Assembly: GCF_949628215.1 (NCBI RefSeq)
Contig: NC_134276.1
Location: forward strand, 129,518,125-129,582,124
DNA from: Phalacrocorax aristotelis
Taxonomy: Eukaryota > Chordata > Aves > Suliformes > Phalacrocoracidae
Length of the DNA: 64,000 nucleotides
Direction of reading: 5' to 3'
Below, one piece after another: positions 31,601 to 64,000 of the stretch. Numbering within the stretch: the first letter of the stretch is position 1; every line of letters starts with the position of its first letter. The position numbers and the translations under genes are program-made. Under the pieces are notes generated by a model that was not told the DNA's origin, did no database searches, and was given only the letters and a program-made list of their open reading frames with translations.

Positions 31601-32277
31601 GCTGGCGGTGGCTATATTCTGAGTCTGATATCGGCTTCGGGCTCTCCATGCCCAAAGACACTCACGACACCCTCAGCCCAGGGGTCAGCTCGCTCTCCCC
31701 CCCCCCGCCGGGCATCCACCTTGGGGACAGGGCGGACCCAAAATCACACAACTTCCATACGATTTCCCAAGAAACAGGGGTTTCACCTTCCCACAGAGGA
31801 CCTCCCCCTTCCCCCGCCCCTTCCCTCTGAAACCCCGGCAGCCTCGGCCGGTTTTCCCCAGCAACCTCGGGTTTTACTGCCTTGTTTACCCGGCGCCTAC
31901 AAACGCCTCCAGGTGCCGGAGCCCGGTCGGCGACCCGGCCCCGCGCCCCCGCTCACCGTGTTGGCCACATGGACGAAAAGGCGCAGCCCGAAGCCGCACA
32001 GCCGCGGGGTCCACTGGGGAGAGAAGGCGAGAGGTGAGAGCCGGGCCTCGCTGCCCCGCTCCCCGCCGCCGCCGCCGCCCCCCGCCCGGCCGCCTGTTCC
32101 CCCCCCGGCGCTCACGAAGTCCCGCGGCGGGCTGCGGCCCCCCGCCTCGGGCCGGCCCGGCTCCCGGCGATGCAGCGCGGCCGCCGCGCTGCCTGTGTAC
32201 CGCCGGATACAGCACAGGTAGGCGGCGGCGGCGGCGGCCGGCACCAGCGAGAGAAGCAGCAGCAGCAACGTCGCCAT
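16499..32277 (-). CDS. Plant-type fatty acid amide hydrolase-like amidase, complete
   Basis: Twenty phase-consistent coding exons, in gene order: 32277-32116, 32013-31957, 30311-30274, 29031-28891, 27320-27258, 26100-25980, 25549-25457, 24408-24248, 23141-23056, 22840-22757, 21548-21486, 21343-21266, 21173-21085, 20353-20317, 19046-18898, 18681-18619, 18294-18219, 17555-17471, 17291-17204, 16609-16499. Together they encode 614 residues; the Arabidopsis enzyme has 607. All introns are GT-AG. The amidase-signature triad is intact: Lys220 in SLKEDF, cis-Ser297 in GGSSSG, nucleophile Ser321 in [12 protein letters not shown]. The N-terminus is a Leu/Ala signal-anchor. Motifs such as [27 protein letters not shown] and the C-terminal KPSIYYDIL follow plant FAAH rather than mammalian FAAH, FAAH2 or QRSL1. 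Expected reaction: hydrolysis of N-acylethanolamines or related amides at a membrane. The substrate is inferred from the family. It is head-to-head with CHD1L. Confidence 0.93.
17204..17291 (-). other. FAAH-like exon 19
   Basis: Encodes [20 protein letters not shown] and AAGLPIGFQ. It corresponds to the conserved NLLGFPAISVPVGYDKEGLP block of the amidase family, where GxP and GLPIG contribute to the substrate pocket. Acceptor CCCCCAG and donor CAG|GTGAGC are strong. Confidence 0.93.
17471..17555 (-). other. FAAH-like exon 18
   Basis: Begins in phase 1 (G|CT) and encodes [20 protein letters not shown] plus LYFTVRSM. It aligns in position with the TAPVIPPDALKNGE region of plant FAAH. Its acceptor AG (17557-17556) sits about ten bases from the end of a CR1 element that is inserted in the same orientation as the gene. 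Confidence 0.88.
17567..17740 (-). mobile_element. CR1 LINE 3' fragment in FAAH-like intron 17
   Basis: Read on the - strand this gives CAACTTGATC-type, then GGAGATCATC-type CR1 text, ending CAATCATTCTGTGAT. It also contains the reverse complement of AAGCAGGTTGCCCAGGACCA, a CR1 hallmark. About 170 bp remain. The element is in the same orientation as the host gene, and its 3' end lies just upstream of the exon 18 acceptor. Confidence 0.88.
18898..19046 (-). other. FAAH-like exon 15
   Basis: Encodes [15 protein letters not shown], then [20 protein letters not shown], and ends HFHEM before GTAAGT. The block [13 protein letters not shown] aligns closely with VPELEEMRAAHVI of Arabidopsis FAAH. 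This region does not resemble mammalian FAAH, which makes it one of the most useful segments for assigning the subfamily. Confidence 0.9.
20317..20353 (-). other. FAAH-like exon 14, 37-bp micro-exon
   Basis: This small exon was placed by phase. It begins in phase 0 after WTFFK (exon 13, 21173-21085) and encodes [12 protein letters not shown]. Its last G joins CT of exon 15 to give [15 protein letters not shown]. The product aligns with the plant FAAH region before VVPELEEMRAAHV. Other frames contain a stop. The flanking signals are TTTAG and GTAAAG. Confidence 0.85.
22757..22840 (-). other. FAAH-like exon 10, nucleophile serine
   Basis: Encodes [20 protein letters not shown] followed by FCGVVGLK. 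The serine of GGGSVRIP (Ser321) is the acyl-enzyme nucleophile of the amidase family. GTDGGGS is the plant FAAH form; mammalian FAAH has GTDIGGS, FAAH2 GSDIGGS and GatA/QRSL1 GSDTGGS. All residues needed for catalysis are present. Confidence 0.94.
23056..23141 (-). other. FAAH-like exon 9, GGSSSG motif
   Basis: Encodes [20 protein letters not shown] plus VAAG. Ser297, the first serine after GG, is the bridging cis-serine of the triad by spacing: 24 residues before the nucleophile, as in rat FAAH (217/241) and Arabidopsis FAAH (281/305). The three-serine form GGSSSG with a preceding RNP-(x)4-H/Y-T matches plant FAAH. Mammalian FAAH and FAAH2 have GGSSGGEG. Confidence 0.93.
25457..25549 (-). 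other. FAAH-like exon 7, catalytic lysine
   Basis: Encodes 31 residues (195-225), including [12 protein letters not shown]. The Lys of SLKEDF (Lys220) aligns with the catalytic Lys of the amidase-signature Ser-Ser-Lys triad (Arabidopsis FAAH Lys205, rat FAAH Lys142). The exon is flanked by CAG and GTGAGT and is phase 0 on both sides. Confidence 0.93.
27811..27842. repeat. Short A/T-rich direct repeat
   Basis: The unit AAAAATTAAATCAA occurs twice in tandem, separated by two bases, in intron 4 of the FAAH-like gene. It is probably a slippage product. Confidence 0.8.
31957..32013 (-). other. FAAH-like coding exon 2
   Basis: A 57-bp exon encoding [19 protein letters not shown], in phase 0 at both ends. 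Acceptor CCCAG and donor ACG|GTGAGC are both clean. The next exon (30311-30274, 38 bp) encodes [12 protein letters not shown] plus two bases. These amphipathic or hydrophobic segments lie before the catalytic domain. They correspond in position to the variable N-terminal region of plant FAAH, and their exact boundaries rest on splice signals and frame, not on strong similarity. Confidence 0.8.
32116..32277 (-). other. FAAH-like coding exon 1, signal-anchor
   Basis: ATG at 32277-32275 sits in a good context (GCGATGG). It starts a hydrophobic N-terminus with six consecutive leucines and six alanines, followed by CCIRR, which reads as a membrane anchor. The rest is Arg/Gly/Pro-rich and encoded in very GC-rich DNA. 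The exon ends GAC TTC before GTGAGC. The start is supported because no other ATG lies between it and the opposing CHD1L start. Confidence 0.88.
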
Positions 32278-32357
32278 CGCCGTCCTTCCACTGAGCGCGG
32301 CGGTGGCAGCCGCGCCTCCCGCTGCCGGGGCGGTGCTCGGGCCTCGCCACGCCTGCG

Positions 32358-32365
32358 CCCCGCCC
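32358..32365. promoter_or_regulatory. GC box (Sp1/KLF-type site)
   Basis: CCCCGCCC lies about midway between the opposing start codons, 80 bp from the CHD1L ATG and 81 bp from the FAAH-like ATG. GC boxes are common in shared CpG-island promoters. Binding is inferred from the motif only. Confidence 0.5.
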
Positions 32366-32437
32366 GGAGCCGGAGGGAAACAGCGGGAGCAGCGCGGTGA
32401 CTACCGGCGCCGAACCGGGCCTCCCCCGCTGCCCGCC

Positions 32438-57011
<24,574 letters not shown>

Positions 57012-60000
57012 CGATGCAGTAATTTCATTGAGAAACGTGCAAAAAGCTAAGGACCTTTCAGGCAAGGATCACATAGACAGTCTGTATGCATCCACTTTGG
57101 AAACATGGCTTGCACAGCCATTTTTCACTCCTGTATCTCTCTGCCTTTATTGGCCAGAATATTTTCATATTGTCAGTGGCCCTGGAGAGGAGTAAGACTT
57201 CTTCAGAGTTCAAAGAGTCTTTGGATAAGGACATTGGCTCAGTCCCAGACCTGTTTTGGAGACGGAAAATCAAACTTTCATTGATGGTCAATTGTTATCC
57301 CTTACATGAAATTATTGCTAGGAATTGTTTGGCCCTCTCTTTTTCTCTCTTCAAATTTTATCCCTTGTCTCACGATGCCTCTTTTCAGTCATCTTTTTAG
57401 TTGTTACCTGGGACTCTGTGTACATTCCTATATATGGACGTCTCAGTGGAAAGGAAGGTGCCAGCTGCATGACAACCACATAGGATAAACTGCTTATACT
57501 GTTCCAGTTCCCCTGAAGTCCATTAGACTTGCATTTGGTCAAATATAAAGTTTAGCCACATAATCGTGTGCTTATAATCTATCAAAATCCTGACCAGTAT
57601 TCTTGACAAAGGTGTGCCAGGCTGCCAAAATTTGAGACTGGCTTTATAAATGACACCTTTCCTTCTCACACAACTGCTTTTTTATTACATAGTTCTTTGT
57701 TGCAGCTATTGGGCAAAACCAGTTCCTTACTGCTGTCCAGAAAGCTGTATGAAAGGTTCCATGACCCTTTGATTGACTTTAAGGAAATCTTAATGCAGAG
57801 TTTTTAATGTCGGTTTTACTCTATTGCAACAGAACTTTCTTGGTTTTTTGCATTGTTGGCACTGTTGGCTTTAGCATATTTTGCAGTTGTTTTTTTTTAG
57901 CGCAACCAGGCAATAGTAGCTCCCCTAATAAGTGTTTTGACCAGACAGACTGTGAGGTGCCAAACTTAATTCAATTTAAAGTTCAGTTTCCAATAGGAAA
58001 TCACCCCACAAGCAGTGGAAAGTATGTCTTTACATATCTAATTGCCAACACACATTTTATTGGCTGCATTTACACTGCCTCTGTAGCACCATCTGGTTAC
58101 TTAGTAAGTTCAGGCCTAATTCTGACATGGTTCATCACACTGACTGATGTGCTTCACAAGAGAAGAAGCCTTCCTGAGCTGGAAACTCTGTCATATACTC
58201 TGAGCTCTGCCAGAAAACCCCAAGTGATTTGTTACCTCCTTTGACCCTGCTGAAGCTTAGTTAAGCTAGTGCTGCATAGCACCTCTGTGGGTAAGACCTT
58301 TCTTGCAGCAGCTCGCAGGAACAGCCCCTTTGCATTTGTATTAGGATCAGAGTCTGACTGCGAAGACGTTTTCAGGTGAAAGGTGGTGAGTAGATGTGCA
58401 TTACCTTGTTTTCCCTGTCGTGCAAACTGGCAGTCTTCCAGCAGGCCGGCTGGTGGCACTGTTAATCAGCTGCAGCAGCACATATTGCTCCTCGGCCGCC
58501 TTTCAGAGAGCAGGGCAGTGATCTGCAGCCTGGAAAAACGCCCCGTCTTAGCCAGAATTAAAAGACTAATTATGCTTTTCTCTTTGCCAGCTTGACCGAA
58601 CACATTATTTCAGTCTGCAGACTCATGGTTCTGTTCCTCCACCTATTCTTTTCCTGTGTATTTATTGCCCTTCTTTAAAAGGTTTCATTCCCAAGTGTTC
58701 CAGTGTGTGCAGTCTTGTTCCTTAGCTTCACAGACACCTCTATGGCCAAGTCCCAGCCCACCTATGGGTTCTCTGGCCAGCATGCAGTTGCACATGGACA
58801 AGGTATGTCTTGTGGCCAAGTCCCCCAGAATAGGTTGAAGTAGTGCATCTACCACCACTATGGCCAGGTATTCCTATCTGAGGCCTCCTGCTTTCCTTTG
58901 TTTCTACAAGAAGACGGGACCCTGCCTCTGTCCTGTGCCCCACACCCTGCCATAACTCTGACTAGAGTTATAAATGAGAGGAAGGCGTGACTACCTGCCT
59001 GTTAATGTCCCTTACCCTCTAAGCCCCCTTGCAGAGGGCTGCAAGGTTCCTGGCTCACACAGAGAAAAAGTCATGGTATGCAATAGATTCTAGCCCTCTT
59101 AGGGGCAAGTCAGACAAAAGGTGTTCTCTTTTCCCCTTCTAGCCCTCTTGGCCCGCACAGATGAAATCTACCTTATTTTTTTCCCTTTAAATTTACTTAG
59201 GAAATGCTTCTGGAGTGTGGGGGTTTTGTTGCTTCTTTTTCTTTTTTAAACAATATTCTTTAATATACTTTAAATCTGCTGAACCCAAAGAAAAGTCCTA
59301 CCTCTATATGCTTTGAATTGGAAGTGAGATTTCAGCTGAATCCTCAACTGGGTTTTGCAGATTCCCAGCCAAGTGAAGTTTTTCTAGTGTTTGCTAGCCC
59401 CCACCATTTCTCTTTATTTGGGCAGAAATCATGTATTTTGGATAATTAATTCCATAAAGGGCTCAGTAACTTTTATGCAAGTTGCTATGCAAATAAACGT
59501 GTCATGCTGTTTCTTCAGCTGTGCAATACTACGCATTTTCCCTTTCTAAATAGCAACCACCCCAAAAGGGAAGGAAGGTGTTCTTTTGTAGTCGTGTCCC
59601 TCTGGCCTATCTCTTCCTCCAAACAAGATTTTCTGCAGCATAAGAGCCAAAACGCGGCTCCTTGTGCATATCTGTCATTGCATGTTTACTTAGACTTTAG
59701 ATGTATGTTGCTCGATTGAGGTCAGCAGCACAGAGCAAGGTCACGACAGTTCAGGTTGGCTATACAAGCAGTTTGACCACGTAGGACCTATGAAGTGGCA
59801 TCCCTTCTCAGTGAAAACCTTTCCTTGCCGACCCATGCTGGAGGCACCGGTGGATGCCATGTAAGAGTCGGCAGTAACTCAGAATGACGTTTATACTTGT
59901 GCTGGCTCAGCTCATGCTTATGTTTGTTACTTGACATGTGACTGCCTCTGGTTCTCAAAGCGTTGTGCAGACAAATTCTGTCTTTGGTGAGGAATCTCTA

Positions 60001-60849
60001 TGGCCTGTAACTTAAGAATGATCTTTTTATTCTACTCAGGAAACAGTAGAAAAAATGGAGAAATTGATCAGGTTTATGGACATGTATGAATTTGTGATTT
60101 GTCACTGAAATTTGTCACAGACAAAAATTATCTGGATATGTCACTGTGTGTTGGAGAAGGTGGAGCCTGGATTTTAGGGAAAGAAAGAGAAAGACTGGTT
60201 CCCAAGGTGATGGAGAAAATCTACTGCAAATTCAACCTCAGTATCTTAACAAAAATATTGTATGTATGTGTCTCCAAACAAGGCAGAAACTGGCTCACAA
60301 AAATAATCAGTAGAAAAATATAAGGATAAGTAGATGGATTTCTTTTAAAATAAGCGAATCTAATGGTCCTGGTGGGAAAAAGCAAAACAAACCTTTGAGA
60401 AAAGAGATGACTTAGAAGCGTAACCTACATGTCAAGTCATGTGAAAACTCCCACTGCTTTACAACAGATGATGCTAGAAAAGACAACCTAGAGCTTTATT
60501 TAGCTAATTTGACAGGACAGCAGGTTGGTCACACACTGTGATCAGCAAATCAAAATGTAAGACAGAGTGATTCAAAACACTAAGGAATTTCTTATAAGAA
60601 GGGATAATGTCCACATTCTGGAAAGTATCTCTTCTAGTACATCCAAGATCACTTGTGTTCCACAGCTGTGACTGAAAATCCATCTTTCCCTGGTCTTCTG
60701 TCCAACTCATGCTGTTCAGAGTGAAAAAATACAAGCCTGAGGAATGCAGGAGCAGGATTAGTAGAATTACAGATGAATATTTCCTCTAAAAATTCAGACC
60801 TCTATATCATTTTGAATTCTTTGCATGAATGAGTTGCTGTGTGTTTTCC
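57012..60849. other. CHD1L 3' UTR and downstream flank, no gene seen
   Basis: No coding similarity was found on either strand. Candidate poly(A) hexamers for CHD1L are ATTAAA at 58558-58563 and AATAAA at 59492-59497. An AATAAA at 56947-56952 lies inside the last coding exon and is too early to be used productively. The 145-codon open frame at 57807-58244 has no recognised domain. Confidence 0.55.
59492..59497 (+). terminator. Candidate CHD1L poly(A) signal (AATAAA)
   Basis: This is the first canonical AATAAA seen after the CHD1L stop codon, about 2.5 kb downstream, with T/G-rich sequence following (GTGTCATGCTGTTTCTTC). It would imply a long 3' UTR. An earlier ATTAAA variant at 58558-58563 is an alternative. 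Confidence 0.3.
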
Positions 60850-61546
60850 ATGCTGGATCCACCTGGCTGGAGAGCAGCTCTGTGGAAAGGGGCCTGGGGG
60901 TCCTGGTGGATGGCAAGCTCAACATGAGCAAACAGTGTGCTGCTGTGGCCAAGAAGGCCAACAGGATGCTGGGTTATGTGAAAAAGGGCATCACCAGCAG
61001 AGATAAAGAAGTCATCCTGCTCTACTCGGCGCTTGTCAGGCCACACCTGGAGTACTGTGTACAGTTCTGGTCCCCGCTATACAAAAGAGATGTGGACAGG
61101 CTGGAAGGGGTCCAGAGAAGGGCCACCAAGATGATCAAAGGACTGGGCAGCCTGCCATAGGAGGATAGTCTGGGAGAGCTGGGTTTGTTCAGCCTTGAGA
61201 AAAGGAGGCTCAGGGGGGATCTCATCACCACGTACCAGTACTTAAGGGGTAGTTACAAAGAAGGTGGAGGCTCCCTTTTTACGAGGAGTCCCATGGAGAG
61301 GACAAGGGGGAATGGACACAAGTTGCTCTTGGGGAGATTCCGATTGGACACGAGAGGGAAAATTTTCACAGTGAGGACAGTCAACCATTAGAATAATCTC
61401 CCCAGGGAAGTGGTTGACTTGGCCACATTGGACACCTTCAAGAGTCGTCTGGACAGGGTGCTGGGCCATCTTGTCTAGACTGTGCTCTTCCTGGAAAGGT
61501 TGGATTAGGTGATCCCTGAGGTCCCTTCCAACCTGTGATTCTGTGA
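60850..61546 (+). mobile_element. CR1 LINE fragment with reverse transcriptase C-terminus
   Basis: A roughly 700-bp 5'-truncated CR1. One frame encodes GLGVLVDGKLNMSKQCAAVA through RPHLEYCVQFWSP and VQRRATKMIKGL, the conserved end of CR1 ORF2. A TAG interrupts at about 61158. The text then continues with [20 protein letters not shown] in another frame. The 3' end is GTGATTCTGTGA at about 61546. The element is not functional. Confidence 0.93.
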
Positions 61547-62344
61547 CTCAACCATCCACCGACCTTGGCCTTGGTCAGATGGTGTTGCATTTGTGAGAAG
61601 ATGCCTAGAACCTTCTGGAAATGTGATGAGGACAAAAATTGTCTGGATTCTCATGTTTCAGCCAGAAAAAGAATGCTCCTGCTTGCACTTCCTAGCATTT
61701 TCTTGAGTATTTCTTCAAAGTTGTGGATAGAAACAGTCCCCATGAGGAACTACAAGAAGTGAGAATGTCAGTCATGCTTCTGTTGGAAAAAGAAACCAAA
61801 GGAATGTTAAGGGAAGCCAGAAGCTGCTTCTTGTAAGATCTGAAAAAGCCTCTTTTCGCTGCCTCGAGCATAAAAGAATTACTTTATTAACTAACTTACT
61901 GAAGTAAGTGCAGGGTGTCTACTAGCCTTCCTCTGCCACTTCCAGTGAACTGGAACATCGGAATTCACATGATAAGGTTGGGGTTTTTTTCCAAAGAAGA
62001 GAAAAGAGGCAAGTTAGGAGCAAATCAAAGACATTTATGATCTCATGCAAGTTCACTGCAGAAAGGGGTGAAGAATCTGAGATCATATCAATCTTCTGTG
62101 CACCACATCATGAAAAAGGCCAAGTTTGGGCCTGACTTCATGTGAGTATCCTACCTCTTCATCTGTCTCTCTGTGTGTGCATCTAAGAGCATGGCATAAA
62201 GCAGCACCAGTCTGTGTACTTGACCCCTTACAGACCCTGCCTAAAAGATCCCCTGGCCACTGTGCCAGCAGGAGCAGAAAAAGATCAAAACAAGGGAACT
62301 GAACAGTGAAGATGTCCTGCATTACCTGCAGACAGAGCACATTC
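61547..62344. other. Flank between two CR1 fragments, nothing recognised
   Basis: No gene or clear repeat is supported. The right end (about 62260-62344) may be highly decayed CR1 sequence leading into the next fragment, but the similarity is too weak to call. Confidence 0.5.
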
Positions 62345-62855
62345 TGGACCAGGGACAGTCTTTGTTTGATGTGGACGTATTGGAGTGATTCCAGCGTAGG
62401 TCTGCTAAAATGATTCAGGGGTTGGAGCACCTGATATACCAGGAGAGGCTGGGAGAGCTGGGAATTTTTAGCCTTGAGAAAAGAGGTTTCAGAGTGGAAT
62501 CAATGTGTGTAAATGCATATCAATGTGTATAAATACCTGATGGAAAGGACTAAAAAAATGGAGGCAGACTCTTCCTAGTGGTATCCAGTGAAAGGTCAAG
62601 AAGAAACAGGCACAAACTGAAATACATCAAATTCCATTTAAATATGTGAAAAAAACACCACTTTTACTGTGAGGATGCTCAAATACTGTAACAGGTTGTG
62701 GAAGGAGGTTGTGAACTTCCTGTCCTTGGAGGTCCTCAAACCCCAACTTGTCACAGCACTGAGCAACCTGCTTTAGCTGACTCTGTTCTGAGTGGGGAGA
62801 CTGGACTAGATGATCTCCAAAAGTCCACTCCAACTTAAATGATTCTTCTGTGAAT
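62345..62855 (+). mobile_element. Older CR1 LINE 3' fragment
   Basis: Strongly diverged CR1 text: AAAATGATTCAGGGGTTGGA, GGCTGGGAGAGCTGGGAATT, GAGCAACCTGCTTTAGCTGA and ACTAGATGATCTCCAAAAGT, ending AATGATTCTTCTGTGA. Many small insertions and substitutions make it older than the copy at 60850-61546. No reading frame survives. Confidence 0.88.
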
Positions 62856-64000
62856 CTGAGATCTGTTCTGGGTAATCTAAAAAAAAAAGAAAATCCAAAC
62901 CTCTAATCTTACCTATTCAGTAGTGTACAGGAGCACAGCACTTTACAAATTTCTGAACTGTGACCCTACCACACAAGCAGCTTGACTCATGTAAAACATT
63001 TCCTCATGTCTCAGTGGTTTAAACAGATGAGAGATAAGCGTGTAACAGCATCTCGGCATCTGCCCAAGCCCATCTTCAGTGTATTCCTCCTTTGCCAATT
63101 TCTGTGTAACAGCTCGCTATAGCTGGGTGCAAGTGGGCCTCGCTGCTGGGTGTAATAGGTGTCTATGCCAGCTGGGCCTGGACAGGGTGTAGGTGCTGGT
63201 CCTCTCTGAGGTTTGTATGCATCCCCAGCTTAGATCTCTTAGCAGTCTGTTTTCCGTGGGGTACTGCAACAACTCCTGCTGCTCTAGACCATGAAACTAG
63301 TATTTAGAAATCCTCTAAATCTTCTTGAGCAGCTGCTGGGGTGGCATAGTAGGAAAAGAAATACAGACTTGGCTGAAGAGTTTCTTGGTCACTTTCAAAG
63401 AAGTCCAGTTAAAGACGTTTGAAAAAGTCCCCTTTCGCGTGTTGAAGTTCTTTCCCCTGAGTTTCTGTAGCCTCTGAGGCAGGGTAGCACCTCCCCTCAT
63501 GCTCTTCCCAACTCGGCACAGGTAAAACTTTGCTCCTTGCACCAAGTGTCCCCTGTGCCAGATGCATGGCCTGCGTAAACTCTAGCCTGTTGCCTTCTGT
63601 CACATTTTCTCTACCTCGTGAGTGGGGAGGAAGAAAGCCCCATTGCCATAGTCAAGCCATGGGGAGCCATCATCAGCCTGTGAGGCTGAGGCAGGCTTTC
63701 AGCAGGGTGTCAGGCGCTTTCCAGGGCAGGGGCATTGCCTGGAATGCAGCAGAGCACTCAGGCCTTGGCAAGTTTAGACACATGTTGATGCCTAATACAA
63801 GATGGAGCCTATCACTTGATATTGGCCTCTTCCAGTCAGCCACAGGGTTGGGTAAGCATGTACACCATGCAAAACAGGAGGTACTGTAACTACCAAATCA
63901 GAGTGGTACGGAAAGGTTTCCTCTAATTCCTCACTGACTTCCATTGTAAAGTCATTCCACGTTGCACAGATGTTGAGTAGGGAGCAAGCACCGCAAATAA
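62856..64000. other. Right-hand flank, no gene seen
   Basis: Reading frames are short and show no recognised similarity, and no RNA gene or repeat is evident. It is probably intergenic, but the window ends here and an unplaced 5' UTR or distal exon of a neighbouring gene cannot be excluded. Confidence 0.5.

Noticed and set aside
31721-32221. A 166-codon + strand frame in the CpG island
   Set aside because: It is Arg/Pro-rich translation of GC-rich DNA opposite FAAH-like exons 1 and 2. Stop codons are simply rare at this composition.
32303-32437. Upstream in-frame GTG start for CHD1L
   Set aside because: The extension is low-complexity translation of promoter DNA, and there is no ATG before 32438. 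The downstream ATG fits the expected N-terminal length.
57807-58244. A 145-codon + strand frame downstream of CHD1L with hydrophobic stretches
   Set aside because: No domain is recognised, no splice partners were found, and it lies in sequence best explained as 3' UTR or flank. It could not be supported as a gene.
60825-61160. A 111-codon frame resembling reverse transcriptase, possible host gene
   Set aside because: It is the C-terminal remnant of CR1 ORF2 with a stop and frame change. It is a dead retroelement, not a host gene.

Overview
This is nuclear DNA from a vertebrate, almost certainly a bird. It carries several decayed CR1 LINE tails ending in copies of the GATTCTGTGA-type terminal repeat. 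It also has one solo retroviral LTR with the typical avian TGTCCTGG edge. Its intron-rich genes have protein products that read clearly as vertebrate proteins. The species cannot be fixed from the sequence.

Three complete protein-coding genes account for the coding content. Each was rebuilt exon by exon, with reading phase checked across every junction. (1) TMEM39A lies on the + strand (5505-13709; 8 coding exons, 484 aa). It encodes a multi-pass ER membrane protein. Its seventh intron uses a GC-AG splice pair. (2) A 20-exon amidase-signature gene lies on the - strand (32277 down to 16499; 614 aa). Its sequence resembles the plant-type fatty acid amide hydrolase (FAAH), not mammalian FAAH or FAAH2, and the Lys-Ser-Ser catalytic triad is intact. 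(3) CHD1L/ALC1 lies on the + strand (32438-57011; 23 coding exons, 888 aa). It encodes a Snf2-type remodeller with a C-terminal macro domain.

Layout: 1-5423 is 5' flank or 5' intron of TMEM39A with no supported coding exon. 5424-13920 is TMEM39A. 13921-16498 separates the convergent 3' ends of TMEM39A and the FAAH-like gene. 16499-32277 is the FAAH-like gene. About 31840-32680 is a CpG island with only 160 bp between the two divergent start codons. 32438-57011 is CHD1L. 57012-64000 is CHD1L 3' UTR or flank plus two CR1 fragments, with no further gene seen.

The FAAH-like gene and CHD1L share one head-to-head promoter region, so they are probably transcribed from the same open chromatin even though one acts on lipid amides and the other on nucleosomes. 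The most noteworthy content is the intact plant-type FAAH homologue. The human amidase-signature set known to me (FAAH, FAAH2, QRSL1) has no member with this signature. No tRNA, rRNA, CRISPR or bacterial-type element was seen.
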